From: Microvirga flavescens | Lineage (GTDB): Bacteria > Pseudomonadota > Alphaproteobacteria > Rhizobiales > Beijerinckiaceae | Direction of reading: 5' to 3' | Length of the DNA: 64,000 bases | NCBI RefSeq assembly: GCF_003290125.1 | Contig: NZ_QMKH01000007.1 | Location: 1 to 64,000 of the forward strand | Part shown: positions 43,918 to 53,028 of the stretch, piece by piece | Layout of the letters: each line of letters begins with the position of its first letter | Position numbering within the stretch: position 1 is the first letter of the stretch | Made by a program: the position numbers and the translations under genes | The notes under the pieces: generated by a model | Seen by the model: only the letters and a program-made list of their open reading frames with translations | Told to the model about the DNA's origin: nothing | Databases searched by the model: none

Positions 43918-44651
43918 CACGCGATCTCCTGCGCGTTGGGTACACGTTTGCGGCGGCGGATCAGCCACCACACGCCGAACAGGTCGAGAATGCCGACCCA
44001 GAGACGGTCGAAGAGACCGTAATTGGAGGTGCCGGCGTGGCGGGACCTGTCGACCACGTCCACATGAGCGACCCGGTAGCCCTCGCGTTTCACGAGCGCG
44101 GGCATGAAGCGGTGGAGCGCGTCGAAATAGGGCAAGGCGAGATAGACATCGCGACGGAAGGCCTTGAGCCCGCAACCGCTGTCACGGGTCGCATCGTCCA
44201 GCAGCCAGCCGCGCACGTTGTTGGCAACGCGCGACTGCCACTTCTTGGAGTTGCCGTCCTTGCGCCCGACTCGTTGGCCAGCGGCAAGCGCCGTGCCCTC
44301 GTCATCGAGGGCCGCGACAAGGTTTGGAATGAAGGCCGGATCGTTCTGGCCGTCACCATCGAGCGTGACGACGATGCCGCCCCGCGCGGCGCGCACGCCT
44401 GTGCGCACGGCAGCGCTCTGTCCACAGCTCGCCTCGTGCCGCACCAGCCGCAGCCACGGGCGCGTGGCGCGGGCCTTCAGCACTTCGTCCGGCGTCGTGT
44501 CGGTGGAGCCGTCATCCACGTAGACGACCTCGAAGGGGCCCAGCGCGGCGCAGGCGCGCTCGATCTCATCCACCAGCGGGAGGATGTTGAGCGCCTCGTT
44601 TTTGACCGGCACGACGATGCTGACCTGAGGTTGCACAGATACTTGACCCAT
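43917..44651 (-). CDS. Polyprenyl-phosphate glycosyltransferase, GT2
   Basis: 244 residues, GT-A fold of the DPM1/ArnC type: VSIVVPVKNEALNI at the N-terminus, VYVDDGSTD, the metal-binding DGDGQNDP and a QSAAVRTG segment, ending in a hydrophobic LWVGILDLFGVWWLI anchor and a basic tail. Predicted to transfer a sugar from a nucleotide donor to undecaprenyl (or related) phosphate on the cytoplasmic face. ATG at 44651 is preceded directly by a TTG in frame. It lies 45 bp after the ArnT-like gene and is coupled to the LAB_N gene. Confidence 0.92.
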   Translation of the reverse strand: MGQVSVQPQVSIVVPVKNEALNILPLVDEIERACAALGPFEVVYVDDGSTDTTPDEVLKARATRPWLRLVRHEASCGQSAAVRTGVRAARGGIVVTLDGDGQNDPAFIPNLVAALDDEGTALAAGQRVGRKDGNSKKWQSRVANNVRGWLLDDATRDSGCGLKAFRRDVYLALPYFDALHRFMPALVKREGYRVAHVDVVDRSRHAGTSNYGLFDRLWVGILDLFGVWWLIRRRKRVPNAQEIA

Positions 44652-44696
44652 CAATCAACGGCTCTTGCTGCCGCCTCTCAAAAAATACGAATGCCC

Positions 44697-46406
44697 TTAC
44701 GGGGTGGTCGAAAAGACCCCGATATCGGCCCTTCGGCCCGAGTTGATATTGAAACCTGTGACCCGGGTCGAGAGCGCCGGGGAAACCTTTAGGCGCGCGG
44801 ACGCCGCCCGGAAATCGTCTTCGAAGCGTTTTTCCACGAAGACGACGCGGCAACCGCCCTTGGCGAGGAAGGCTGCAGCCTCTTCTCCGGTCTCCAGCAT
44901 GTCGAGATTGGTGCCGGTGAGGAAGACAAGGCTCGGCTCCCGATAGCCGAGGGTCGCGACGAGCGGCTTCGGGCATGCCACATCGCGCGCCGCCTGCGCA
45001 AGGCGCGGCGAGATCTTGAGCGACCGCAGGTCGAGCTGTGCGAAGCCGAAAACGCCGATGGCGAGGAAGATCGCGGAAAACAGGCTCGCAGAAAGGCACG
45101 CGACGACCCTGCCCTTCACGAACAGCCGCCACGCATAAAGCGCGATGCCTGACGACACGATCAGGGCCGGGAGCGCCCGGTAGGGCAGCGTCTGGTCGAG
45201 ATTCCAGTTGGCGATAGGCAGGCCGATGGTGAGGCCAACGGGAATGAACGGGATCAGGAAAGTCGAGATTTTCGCGAGCGGCCGGTGCGGACCGACGAAA
45301 CTGCGCCCGATGGCCATTACCGTGACGATGGCGATGGCCGGATAAAGCGGCATGACATAATGCGGCAGCTTGGTCGGCACCGCCTCGAAGATCAGCCAGG
45401 ACGGGACGACCCAGGCCAGGGCGAAAGCGATGGCGTCCTCTCGCCGGTTGTTCCAGGCGAAGGGTATCGCAATGCTCGCCAGAATGGCTCCCGGCCAGAA
45501 CGTCGCGAAAAAGGCGGTGAGGTAAAAGCCCGGAGGAGCCCAGTGATAGCGCTGCGCCGTGCCAACCTTGCCCAGCATGTCCTGCCCGACGGACGCCGCG
45601 AAGAACGCGCCGTGGCTCTTCAGGGCGATGGCGATGAACCAGGGCAGCACGATCAGGAGCGTCACCACCAGCCCCGACCACGGGCGCAGCGCCAGAAGCC
45701 AGCGGACGGAACGCTCGCGGTAGGAGAGGATCGCCGCCGTCAGGCCGACGAACATCAGGACAAGCGGGCCTTTGACGAGAATGCCAATGGCGAAGCCGAG
45801 CCAGAACGTGACGAGCGCCGAGCGCGGCAACACCGCCGCCCCGCGTCCGAGATAGGCGCGTGCCAGACCGCCCATCGCGGCGATGGAGCAGGCAGCGAGC
45901 ACGGCATCCGTTTTCGCAAGCCGCGCCTCGACCATCAGGATGATCGAGGTCGCCATGAGCGCGGCGGAGAGGAAAGCCCCTCTCCTGCCGAGGAAAGCGA
46001 GTGCGGCCCAATAGGTCAGAAGGACGGCCGCGCCCGCGCCGAGGAGCGAGGGGATGCGGTAGAGGGCGATGGTGGTCCTTGCCTCAGGGATCCCCGCGGC
46101 CTCGCCGATGGCGACGCTGATGCTCTGGAGCCAGTAGATCCCGACCGGCTTCTTGTGCCGGGCTTCGTCCTGGAAACGGATGTCCACGACATCACCGGTT
46201 TCCAGCATCTGCTTGGAGGCCTGGGCATAACGCGGCTCGTCCCGGTCCATTGGCTGGAGCGAGGTGAAGCCCGGCAGAAAGCAGGCCAAAGACAGGAGAA
46301 CGAGAACCAGGCAGATCCGGGCATGGCTGCGCTCGAAGAATTCCACCGCGCGATCCACGAACCCCTGCCGCGGCAATGCGCGCATCTGATCTGCGAGATC
46401 GTTCAT
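44697..46406 (-). CDS. ArnT-like GT39 lipid-linked sugar transferase
   Basis: 569 residues with about 11-13 membrane segments and a C-terminal soluble domain. The first periplasmic loop has the hallmark acidic residues in QPMDRDEPRYAQASKQML, matching the DEPRYA motif of ArnT, followed by FQDEARHKKPVGIYWLQ. ArnT family members take a sugar from a polyprenyl phosphate in the periplasm and attach it to lipid A or core; in Rhizobium the Rgt enzymes of this superfamily transfer galacturonic acid. With the downstream GT2 and LAB_N genes it forms a complete donor-synthesis and transfer set. The actual sugar is unknown. Confidence 0.92.
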   Translation of the reverse strand: MNDLADQMRALPRQGFVDRAVEFFERSHARICLVLVLLSLACFLPGFTSLQPMDRDEPRYAQASKQMLETGDVVDIRFQDEARHKKPVGIYWLQSISVAIGEAAGIPEARTTIALYRIPSLLGAGAAVLLTYWAALAFLGRRGAFLSAALMATSIILMVEARLAKTDAVLAACSIAAMGGLARAYLGRGAAVLPRSALVTFWLGFAIGILVKGPLVLMFVGLTAAILSYRERSVRWLLALRPWSGLVVTLLIVLPWFIAIALKSHGAFFAASVGQDMLGKVGTAQRYHWAPPGFYLTAFFATFWPGAILASIAIPFAWNNRREDAIAFALAWVVPSWLIFEAVPTKLPHYVMPLYPAIAIVTVMAIGRSFVGPHRPLAKISTFLIPFIPVGLTIGLPIANWNLDQTLPYRALPALIVSSGIALYAWRLFVKGRVVACLSASLFSAIFLAIGVFGFAQLDLRSLKISPRLAQAARDVACPKPLVATLGYREPSLVFLTGTNLDMLETGEEAAAFLAKGGCRVVFVEKRFEDDFRAASARLKVSPALSTRVTGFNINSGRRADIGVFSTTP

Positions 46407-46563
46407 CGGGAACTCCGGCGATAGGCGAACGCCCTGTCATCCATGAAAAATACAGGAGCGGAAGCCCCTGCACGACCGGCGCTCTTCCCGCAAACGGCGG
46501 CCGAAGTCAAATCGGCGGCGGGCTGCGCCCCTCGCCTCCCCGGGAAATCCGGACCCGTCAGAC

Positions 46564-47739
46564 CTAGTCCCGGTTCTTGCGTCGCCCCATCGGGGACGCA
46601 GGGAACAGAACGATATCGCCACTGGTCGCGATGACCTTGTTCCGCCCACCGAACTTGGCGCGATAAAGCTCGGCATCGGCCATCGTGACAAGGGTTTCGG
46701 GCTCGACGCCGACCGCCGTCGCGCAGCCGATGCTCACCGTGACGCCGAGAGTGTCACCGAGTTTTTCCGCGACCGCTGCGGGGAACGCGGCGCGGATGCT
46801 TTCGGCGATGGTAAGCGCCTCGTCCCGCTCCTGCGGTACGATGGCGCAGAACTCATCACCCCCCACCCGCCCGAATGCCCCGGACGGCAGGAAATGGACA
46901 AGGGTTTGCGCGAAGGTCGTGATGACCTTGTCTCCCATCGTATGGCCGAAGGTGTCATTGACCTCCTTGAAGCCGTCGAGATCGAACAGAAGGCAGCTCA
47001 GGGGCCTGGATTTGTGGCGTGCGGCGAGAGCCTCGGCATCGGCGAAGAAGGCGCGCCGGTTGGGAATGCGTGTCAGGGGATCGAGCAGAGCCGCCTGGCG
47101 GAATTCCGATTCAGCGAACTCCTTGGACATGGAGAGAAACAGGAACGCCGATGTCGGCATATAGATGACCAGCACCAAGGCCATCGGCGCCGACCACTGC
47201 CCGGTCGCGGGGTCCACGCTGGTCAATGTCTGGTTGACCAGCCCAAGGCCCGCCCGGACGATGGAATACAAGGCCGCGCAGAACAGCACGAAGACGGTGG
47301 CTGATTGGGACATGAGCCGCTGCGGCGCATTCCGCCACAACTCCCAGGCCATCAGGAGGCAATAGGCCGCTCCGATCATCGAGATCACGAACACGCGGGC
47401 GGGAAAATGCGGAGCGATCAGGGGCCATAGAGCGACCCAGAGGCCGGCCCCGATGAAGGCCGCGAGGATCTTGGGCGGCCGCCCGTTGAAAGAGCGGCAG
47501 CCGACATATTGCGCCCCGGCAGCAAGCGCGAAGAGGCCATTGCCCAACAACCGGTTGCCGGGAACGATGCCCTGAACGCCGAGGAAAAGCGCTCCCGCCG
47601 CCGCCAGGCAGAATCCGATCCCCCACCAGAAAAGTGCAGTGACGCGGCGGTTCTGCAGCCATGCGAAGAGCAGCAAGGCCCCGGACACCACGGTCAGCAG
47701 AACCGCGGCAACCCCGAGGGAAATGGGGTCTAAGGACAT
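46564..47739 (-). CDS. Membrane diguanylate cyclase without an I-site
   Basis: 391 residues. Seven or so hydrophobic segments fill residues 1-205, then a GGDEF domain (about 220-370) with LLFDLDGFKEVNDTFGH and an intact active site RVGGDEF. It should condense two GTP to c-di-GMP. The inhibitory RxxD motif five residues before GGDEF is missing (PSGAFGR precedes), so product feedback through the I-site is not expected. The N-terminal membrane part is a probable sensor of unknown ligand. It is divergent from a second membrane GGDEF gene, with about 275 bp between them. Confidence 0.93.
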   Translation of the reverse strand: MSLDPISLGVAAVLLTVVSGALLLFAWLQNRRVTALFWWGIGFCLAAAGALFLGVQGIVPGNRLLGNGLFALAAGAQYVGCRSFNGRPPKILAAFIGAGLWVALWPLIAPHFPARVFVISMIGAAYCLLMAWELWRNAPQRLMSQSATVFVLFCAALYSIVRAGLGLVNQTLTSVDPATGQWSAPMALVLVIYMPTSAFLFLSMSKEFAESEFRQAALLDPLTRIPNRRAFFADAEALAARHKSRPLSCLLFDLDGFKEVNDTFGHTMGDKVITTFAQTLVHFLPSGAFGRVGGDEFCAIVPQERDEALTIAESIRAAFPAAVAEKLGDTLGVTVSIGCATAVGVEPETLVTMADAELYRAKFGGRNKVIATSGDIVLFPASPMGRRKNRD

Positions 47740-48014
47740 GGGCTCGTTCCGCTATGGGCCGACATCTGCGTGGAAGGTGGGACGCCCCGAAGCACGATTT
47801 ATTACGCTACGTCAATATCGCGCTTGAAATTAATGGAGCCTTGTATTGTTTTCGCCGTCGCCCTCTTCAAGACGCGTGCGACAAGCGCCATGACAAATTT
47901 ATCACTATCGGCACAAAGAAAACGATGAGCGCGACCGAGCTGATATACATCGACAGGAGAGCAAACTAACTTGCGAAAAGCCGATTCCAAGCAAAGGATT
48001 CGACGGATTCGTCA

Positions 48015-49307
48015 ATGGCCTATCGAAACGCCATTCTGCTCATTCTGGAAGCAGCCATCTATTTCGCGATGATGCTGGCTATTCTTCGCGCCAGCAAGCG
48101 CATCGGCATCGGGGTCTTCATCACCGTTCTTGGCGTGATGCATTTTCTCGAAACGTATCTCGCCAGTGTCTTTTATATTGGCCTTCCCTTCGGGGTCGTC
48201 GCCTCGCCCGGCTCGGCTCTTCTGTTTTCCTCCAAGCTCATCCTCATTCTCCTCGTCTACATCACGGAGGACGCGGATACGGCACGCCAGCCGATCTACG
48301 GGCTTTTCATCGGCAATGCCGTCGTCATTCTCTTCGCGGGTTCCCTTGCGCTTTATGGGACGGCCGACTTAAGTCCCAACCGCTCGCCGGACCTCAAGCT
48401 ACTAGATGAAATGGGTCTCCTGATGGGATGGGGCACGGCGCTTCTCTTCATCGACGCGATCCTCATCATTCTGCTCTACGAGAAGCTCCGCACCTGGCTG
48501 GGTGACAACCGGACGGCGAGGATACTCGTCAGCTCCACCGCGATCCTCACCTTCGACCAACTCGGCTTCTTCGCCGGTCTGCGCTTTCTCATCATGGCGC
48601 CTGTCGACGTGTTGTGGAGCGGGTGGATCGCCAAGATGACAATGGCGCTGCTCTTCAGCCCGATGGCAGGCGCGTATCTGAGCTGGGTCGCGCGTCAACC
48701 GTTGGGAAGGCCCAAGCGCCGCTTGTGGGATGTGTTCGGCGCCCTCACCTACCGCGAACGCTACGAGGATCTTCTCGAGAACATCGGCCGGGACCGGCTG
48801 ACCGGTGTTTTCGACCGCGGTTATTTCGAGGCGAAGGGAGCGTCCATCGTCGCGCAAGCCATCGAAGACGATCGACCGATCAGCCTTCTCCTCATCGATC
48901 TCGATAATTTCAAGAACATCAACGACCAGTTCGGCCACCGCGCCGGCGATGCCGCCCTGCGTTTCGCCGCACATCAGATCGGCACGCTCACCCGCGATAT
49001 CGATTATCTCTTCCGCTATGGCGGCGACGAATTCGTGCTGCTCTGCTCCGGCCTGCCCCCTGGCGGCGTTCAGGCGATGGCGGAGCGCATTCGGCGGCAC
49101 GTGAGTGAAGTGGTCGTCCCGGAAACCGGCCGTCACATCAGCGTCTCCATCGGCACAGCCTCGGGCGGCATCAACGGCGACACGCTGGAGGCCCTTTTCG
49201 AGGTTGCCGACAAACGGCTTTATGCCGCCAAGAGAGCCGGACGAAACCGCGTCTTCGACGGCGAGGCCCTGTCGCCCGGCCACGAGGACGCCGCCGTCGC
49301 GAGTTAG
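48015..49307 (+). CDS. Membrane diguanylate cyclase with an intact I-site
   Basis: 430 residues. Residues 1-235 hold about seven membrane segments (the first is AILLILEAAIYFAMMLAIL), unrelated by eye to those of the neighbouring cyclase. The GGDEF domain has DLDNFKNINDQFGH, the active site RYGGDEF and an I-site RDID exactly five residues before it, so it should be product-inhibited. The start ATG sits at the end of a small inverted repeat GACG-GATT-CGTC and lacks an evident ribosome-binding site, so the start is less sure than the family. It is followed by a strong terminator. Confidence 0.93.
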   Translation: MAYRNAILLILEAAIYFAMMLAILRASKRIGIGVFITVLGVMHFLETYLASVFYIGLPFGVVASPGSALLFSSKLILILLVYITEDADTARQPIYGLFIGNAVVILFAGSLALYGTADLSPNRSPDLKLLDEMGLLMGWGTALLFIDAILIILLYEKLRTWLGDNRTARILVSSTAILTFDQLGFFAGLRFLIMAPVDVLWSGWIAKMTMALLFSPMAGAYLSWVARQPLGRPKRRLWDVFGALTYRERYEDLLENIGRDRLTGVFDRGYFEAKGASIVAQAIEDDRPISLLLIDLDNFKNINDQFGHRAGDAALRFAAHQIGTLTRDIDYLFRYGGDEFVLLCSGLPPGGVQAMAERIRRHVSEVVVPETGRHISVSIGTASGGINGDTLEALFEVADKRLYAAKRAGRNRVFDGEALSPGHEDAAVAS

Positions 49308-49331
49308 CTCCGCGCTCACACCAAAAGCAAA

Positions 49332-49356
49332 GGGCCGCCCGATGGCGGCCCTTTTT
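49332..49356. terminator. Bidirectional terminator
   Basis: GGGCCGCC (49332-49339) pairs with GGCGGCCC (49344-49351) around CGAT, followed by TTTTT on the plus strand; the minus side has TTTGCTTTT. It serves the diguanylate cyclase gene and the convergent terC-like gene. Confidence 0.88.
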
Positions 49357-49373
49357 CGTGCGACGGCTTGCGG

Positions 49374-50108
49374 TTACTGGCGTTTCTGCGCGCGCCGCGA
49401 GAGCATGTTGAGCGCCTCGACGAGGCCGGAGAAGGCCATTGCGCTGTAGATATAGCCCTTCGGCACATGCGCCCCGAAGCCCTCGGCGATGAGCGTCATG
49501 CCGATCATCAAGAGGAAGCCCAATGCCAGCATGACGACGGTCGGGTTCTTCTGGATGAACAGCGCCAGCGGATCGGAGGCGATGAGCATGACCGCCACCG
49601 CAACGATCACCGCAATGACCATGATCGGGATGTGATCCGTCATGCCGACGGCGGTGATGATGCTGTCGATGGAGAAGACGAGATCGAGCACCAGGATCTG
49701 GCCGATGGCGGCACCGAAGCCGAGTTGCGGCCTCTTGCTCTCAAAGACATCGGAGCCGGGATTGGGGTCCACGCTGTGGTGGATCTCCTTCGTCGCCTTC
49801 CAGACCAGGAACAGGCCGCCCGCGATGAGAATGAGGTCGCGCCAGGAGAAAGCCTTGCCGAAAACCTCGAAAATCGGCGCGGTGAGCTGAACGATGATCG
49901 CGATAGTACCAAGAAGCGCCAGGCGCAGGATCAGCGCCAGCCCGATGCCGATGCGCCGCGCTCGCTGCTGCTGATGGGCGGGCAGCTTGTTGGTGAGAAT
50001 GGAAATGAAGACCAGGTTGTCGATGCCGAGCACCACCTCCATGGCAATCAAGGTGGCGAGCGCCGCCCAGGCGGTGGGATCGGCGGCGAGAATGAGGATT
50101 TGGTCCAT
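49374..50108 (-). CDS. TerC-family integral membrane protein
   Basis: 244 residues with seven or so membrane segments. TerC signatures: [17 protein letters not shown] near the N-terminus and the second acidic motif [14 protein letters not shown], whose Asp residues lie in the membrane. The family was first linked to tellurite resistance; bacterial members such as Alx and MeeF are now tied to manganese export or to metalating exported proteins. ATG at 50108 begins the hydrophobic region; an in-frame opening to 50162 lacks a better site. The gene stands alone. Confidence 0.9.
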   Translation of the reverse strand: MDQILILAADPTAWAALATLIAMEVVLGIDNLVFISILTNKLPAHQQQRARRIGIGLALILRLALLGTIAIIVQLTAPIFEVFGKAFSWRDLILIAGGLFLVWKATKEIHHSVDPNPGSDVFESKRPQLGFGAAIGQILVLDLVFSIDSIITAVGMTDHIPIMVIAVIVAVAVMLIASDPLALFIQKNPTVVMLALGFLLMIGMTLIAEGFGAHVPKGYIYSAMAFSGLVEALNMLSRRAQKRQ

Positions 50109-50183
50109 AAGCTTATCCGTGTGTATCCACGCGGATATGTTGTTCCGAATCTCCGGCTGCAAGTGCAGTCGCGATCAAATCGA

Positions 50184-50399
50184 TCATTTTATCTTTCGCA
50201 GAGCCCCGCCTTTATGCAGGGCCACATGATCTGTCCTGTCGCTCTTGATCTCGTATTGCGGATCTTCTTCACTCGCGTGGTGAATGTAGCCCTTATAGTT
50301 CACGTCTTGCGTGTGCACGTGCACGATATGGCCGCTGACGTGCCCGGCCTCGGAATTCCAGGAGACGTGATCGCCAACCTTGAACATTTTCGCCGCCAT
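50184..50399 (-). CDS. DUF2945 (hypervirulence-associated TUDOR-like) small protein
   Basis: 71 residues, soluble: FKVGDHVSWNSEAGHVSG, followed by GYIHHASEEDPQYEIKSD and a basic end. This is the DUF2945 SH3/Tudor-like barrel, widespread in soil bacteria, with no established role. The ATG at 50399 has GGAGGAG upstream; the open frame continues to 50606 but lacks support. A terC-like gene follows on the same strand. Confidence 0.87.
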   Translation of the reverse strand: MAAKMFKVGDHVSWNSEAGHVSGHIVHVHTQDVNYKGYIHHASEEDPQYEIKSDRTDHVALHKGGALRKIK

Positions 50400-50579
50400 G
50401 GCGCTCCTCCCACCCGTTCCGGAAACATAGGGCAGGCAAGGCTGAGGAGCCGGGAAAACGCCGTCCCTGCCCCGCACTCCGCATCGAAGCGCCACCAAAA
50501 GCGTGAGATAGGCGGGCAAGGCCGCCCTTTTCGATTGACCCGCCCTCCGAGAATCCCTATTTCGGGCGAACCCCTGAGG

Positions 50580-50655
50580 GAGCGCGTAGCTCAGCCGGTA
50601 GAGCATCTGACTTTTAATCAGAGGGTCCTGGGTTCGAGTCCCAGCGCGCTCACCA
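50580..50655 (+). tRNA. tRNA-Lys (TTT)
   Basis: 76 nt including CCA. Acceptor GAGCGCG pairs with CGCGCTC; the anticodon loop CTTTTAA gives TTT; the T-loop is GTTCGAGTC. It lies between the DUF2945 gene and the acyltransferase gene. No attachment-site duplication or integrase was seen at its 3' end. Confidence 0.97.
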
Positions 50656-50719
50656 CTTTCATAGTGGTTTGAAATTTCAAAAATCCGGATGGAAATTCCC
50701 AGACTTTCGGCCCCCCCCT

Positions 50720-51856
50720 CTACTCAGCGGGAGAGGCGAGCGTAACCCTTGCTTTCCTCTCGCGAACAAGAGTGATGAGGGCGCGGGCAAAGTTCTGCGC
50801 AGGTTTCTCGATGTACGTGTGCGTCAACCAAACACAACCAAAGAGAACGGGCAGCGCGATTACCAGAGCCAGCTCATACCGCAGGCCATTGCGGGTCGCC
50901 AGGAAGTCGATGAAGAAGCCGCCGAGCGGCGCGTGCAGAAGGTAAAGCGAATAGCTTGTATCTGAGAAAAAGCCGACAATTCGCGGCAGGACAGTCACAC
51001 TCCCTACCCAGAAAGCAGAAAAGATCGCAATCGTGTACAGATGCGAGATGAAGATCTCTGCCCCCGGCTGCCAGAACATCGGGTTCGTATTGCTGAACAA
51101 CAGCACGAAAGCACCGTAACAGCACAACCCGTATACAATCGCCTGCGCAGGGCCCAGCTTGCCGCTTGCTCCGAGATAAAACGCTCTGCCGACAAGCAAA
51201 AATGGCAAATACATCCAAATCCACATGAAATGGACGAATTTGAAGTAAGAAAGGCTGTTAAGGCCATACACAGTCACGCAAACCGCAAGCATAGCCCAAC
51301 TCGCGGCCAGCGGGTTTTTCTTGGTCAGCGGAATAAAGAGCCAAACAAGGCCGTAGAAAAGCATCTCGATGGCAAGGGTCCAAGTGACGCTCAAGATATA
51401 GGGCGGGCCGACGAACCAATTCACCAGAAAAGCGGACTTCAATACAGTTTCTAAGTTCTGGCTCCCTGAACTAGGGCCCAAAACGCTCCAAAAGCCCAAC
51501 ATCTTTGCCGATGCGTGCAGGATTACGACGAGAATGACCGCAATCCAAAGCATTGGAAAAATGCGAAAAATGCGCTTGAGCGCAAAGTCGAATCTTTCCT
51601 CACGAAGCGACGAGTGCGTGATGATGAAGCCACTCACAAGAAAGAACAGGAGGACACCCAGATGCCCCCCATCCTGGTGCAGATGTAAGGGGGTGACGAC
51701 TGCAGTCGTCCAAAAATCGTAAAGTGGGCTCTGGACCTTCCGCGTGGAGAGCCACCAGCCACCGAGGTGGGACCAAAGCACGATCAAGGGTGCGATCGCT
51801 CGCAACCAGGAGATAAAAACGATGTTCCCGCTTGTACCGCCGCCTGTTGAGCCCAT
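50720..51856 (-). CDS. Acyltransferase 3 family membrane protein
   Basis: 378 residues with about 10 membrane segments. The family pattern is present: FISWLRAIAPLIVLWSHLGG at the N-terminus (the His is the conserved catalytic-site residue of TM1), then LLFFLVSGFIIT and RIFRIFPMLW, with SYSLYLLHAPLGGF near the C-terminus. Such proteins O-acetylate or O-acylate exopolysaccharide, O-antigen or other surface sugars. No fused SGNH domain is present. ATG at 51856 has GAGGA at 5-bp spacing. It is divergent, across 107 bp, from an SGNH-like gene that may be its partner. Confidence 0.92.
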   Translation of the reverse strand: MGSTGGGTSGNIVFISWLRAIAPLIVLWSHLGGWWLSTRKVQSPLYDFWTTAVVTPLHLHQDGGHLGVLLFFLVSGFIITHSSLREERFDFALKRIFRIFPMLWIAVILVVILHASAKMLGFWSVLGPSSGSQNLETVLKSAFLVNWFVGPPYILSVTWTLAIEMLFYGLVWLFIPLTKKNPLAASWAMLAVCVTVYGLNSLSYFKFVHFMWIWMYLPFLLVGRAFYLGASGKLGPAQAIVYGLCCYGAFVLLFSNTNPMFWQPGAEIFISHLYTIAIFSAFWVGSVTVLPRIVGFFSDTSYSLYLLHAPLGGFFIDFLATRNGLRYELALVIALPVLFGCVWLTHTYIEKPAQNFARALITLVRERKARVTLASPAE

Positions 51857-51963
51857 GCCGTCCTCTTTCTGTAGGCTGCGTATTACATACTCTAAGATGT
51901 TGTGCCAATGCGTGAACATCGCTCCCCGTTGACATCCGCCCCGTCTCCCGCGATCACCCGCCG

Positions 51964-53028
51964 ATGACGGTTCTTTCGCACGATAGCCTTTGGCGGCGGT
52001 TTGTCTGGTGTTTTGCCGGGACGGCCCTGGTTCTGGCCGGCGTGCTTTACGCGTTCGTTCTCGTCATGGACCCATACGGCCTGCAGGCCTCGGCGTCCCG
52101 CCCGCCGACGCCGATCATGGATGTGAACCAGCGGTTCATGTATCCGCAGCTCATTCGCAGCGGGCGCTTCGATTCAGCGGTGTTCGGCACGTCCACGGTG
52201 CGCCTGCTGGACCCCAAACAGCTCAATGCCGCCTTCGGCGGGCGCTTCGCCAATCTCGGCATGAACGCCGCAACGCCATGGGAGCAGATGCAGCTGGCGA
52301 GCCTCTTCCTGCGCAGCGTCCCGGAGTCGAAGAACCTGATCCTCGGCCTCGACCGCACCTGGTGCGAGGAGGATGCGGACAAGAAAAAGCTGACGTTCCG
52401 CGCCTTTCCACCGTGGCTCTACGACGACAGCCGCCTCAATGATTATCCCGAGCTCCTGAGCCTGACAGGGCTCGAGATCGCGGGGCGCGTGCTGCTCCAT
52501 CGCCTCGGCTCCATGCCGGAGCGTATCCCGGCCGATGGCTATGAGGTCTTTGTGCCGGATGACGCGACCTACGATCTGGAGCGGGCGCGTTTCCATCTCA
52601 ATCAGTGGCAGCTTCCGGTCGCGCCGAAAAAGGCCTTCAGGATCAGCCCCGATGGGCAGCGGAAGGTGGTTTTCCCCGCACTGCCCTGGCTTCAGGAACT
52701 CCTGTCGCAAGTGCCGGCCTCTACAACGGTGACCCTCGTCTTCACGCCCAACCACATCCGCGCGCAGGCTGTGCCCGGCACGCGTGATGCAGCGATCGAA
52801 GCCGCCTGCAAAACTCAGCTCACGGATCTCGCTAAGGAAAAAGGCGCGGCGCTGATCGATTTCCGCTTCCGCTCATCCGTGACGGAGAACGACGCGAATT
52901 ACTGGGACCCCCTGCACTATCGCATCGGGATCGCGCACCGGATCGTGGAAAGCCTGAAGGACGCCCGCGCCACCGGGAAAGGCGATGCAGCGGGCTTCTA
53001 CAAGGTGCTCAATCCTCCCCGCCCGTAG
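51964..53028 (+). CDS. Membrane-anchored SGNH-like protein
   Basis: 354 residues with one N-terminal membrane anchor (residues about 13-35), the rest predicted periplasmic. A GxS element (FGTSTVR, Ser77) near the start of the fold and DPLHY (Asp315, His318) near the end are placed like the catalytic Ser and Asp/His of SGNH hydrolases and of the AlgX/AlgJ/DltD type of O-acyl-transfer partners. I assign the fold only by these motifs and order. Being divergent from an acyltransferase-3 gene, it could finish periplasmic acyl transfer begun by that protein. The 3' end overlaps the tgt end by 20 bp. Confidence 0.7.
   Translation: MTVLSHDSLWRRFVWCFAGTALVLAGVLYAFVLVMDPYGLQASASRPPTPIMDVNQRFMYPQLIRSGRFDSAVFGTSTVRLLDPKQLNAAFGGRFANLGMNAATPWEQMQLASLFLRSVPESKNLILGLDRTWCEEDADKKKLTFRAFPPWLYDDSRLNDYPELLSLTGLEIAGRVLLHRLGSMPERIPADGYEVFVPDDATYDLERARFHLNQWQLPVAPKKAFRISPDGQRKVVFPALPWLQELLSQVPASTTVTLVFTPNHIRAQAVPGTRDAAIEAACKTQLTDLAKEKGAALIDFRFRSSVTENDANYWDPLHYRIGIAHRIVESLKDARATGKGDAAGFYKVLNPPRP

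Noticed and set aside
44566-46011. 481-codon frame overlapping the ArnT-like gene on the same strand
   Set aside because: Out-of-frame reading of the ArnT-like gene; Arg/Pro/Ala-rich composition and no domain.
50580-50720. tRNA-Lys as an integration site for a mobile element
   Set aside because: No repeated tRNA 3' end and no integrase in the following 13 kb.
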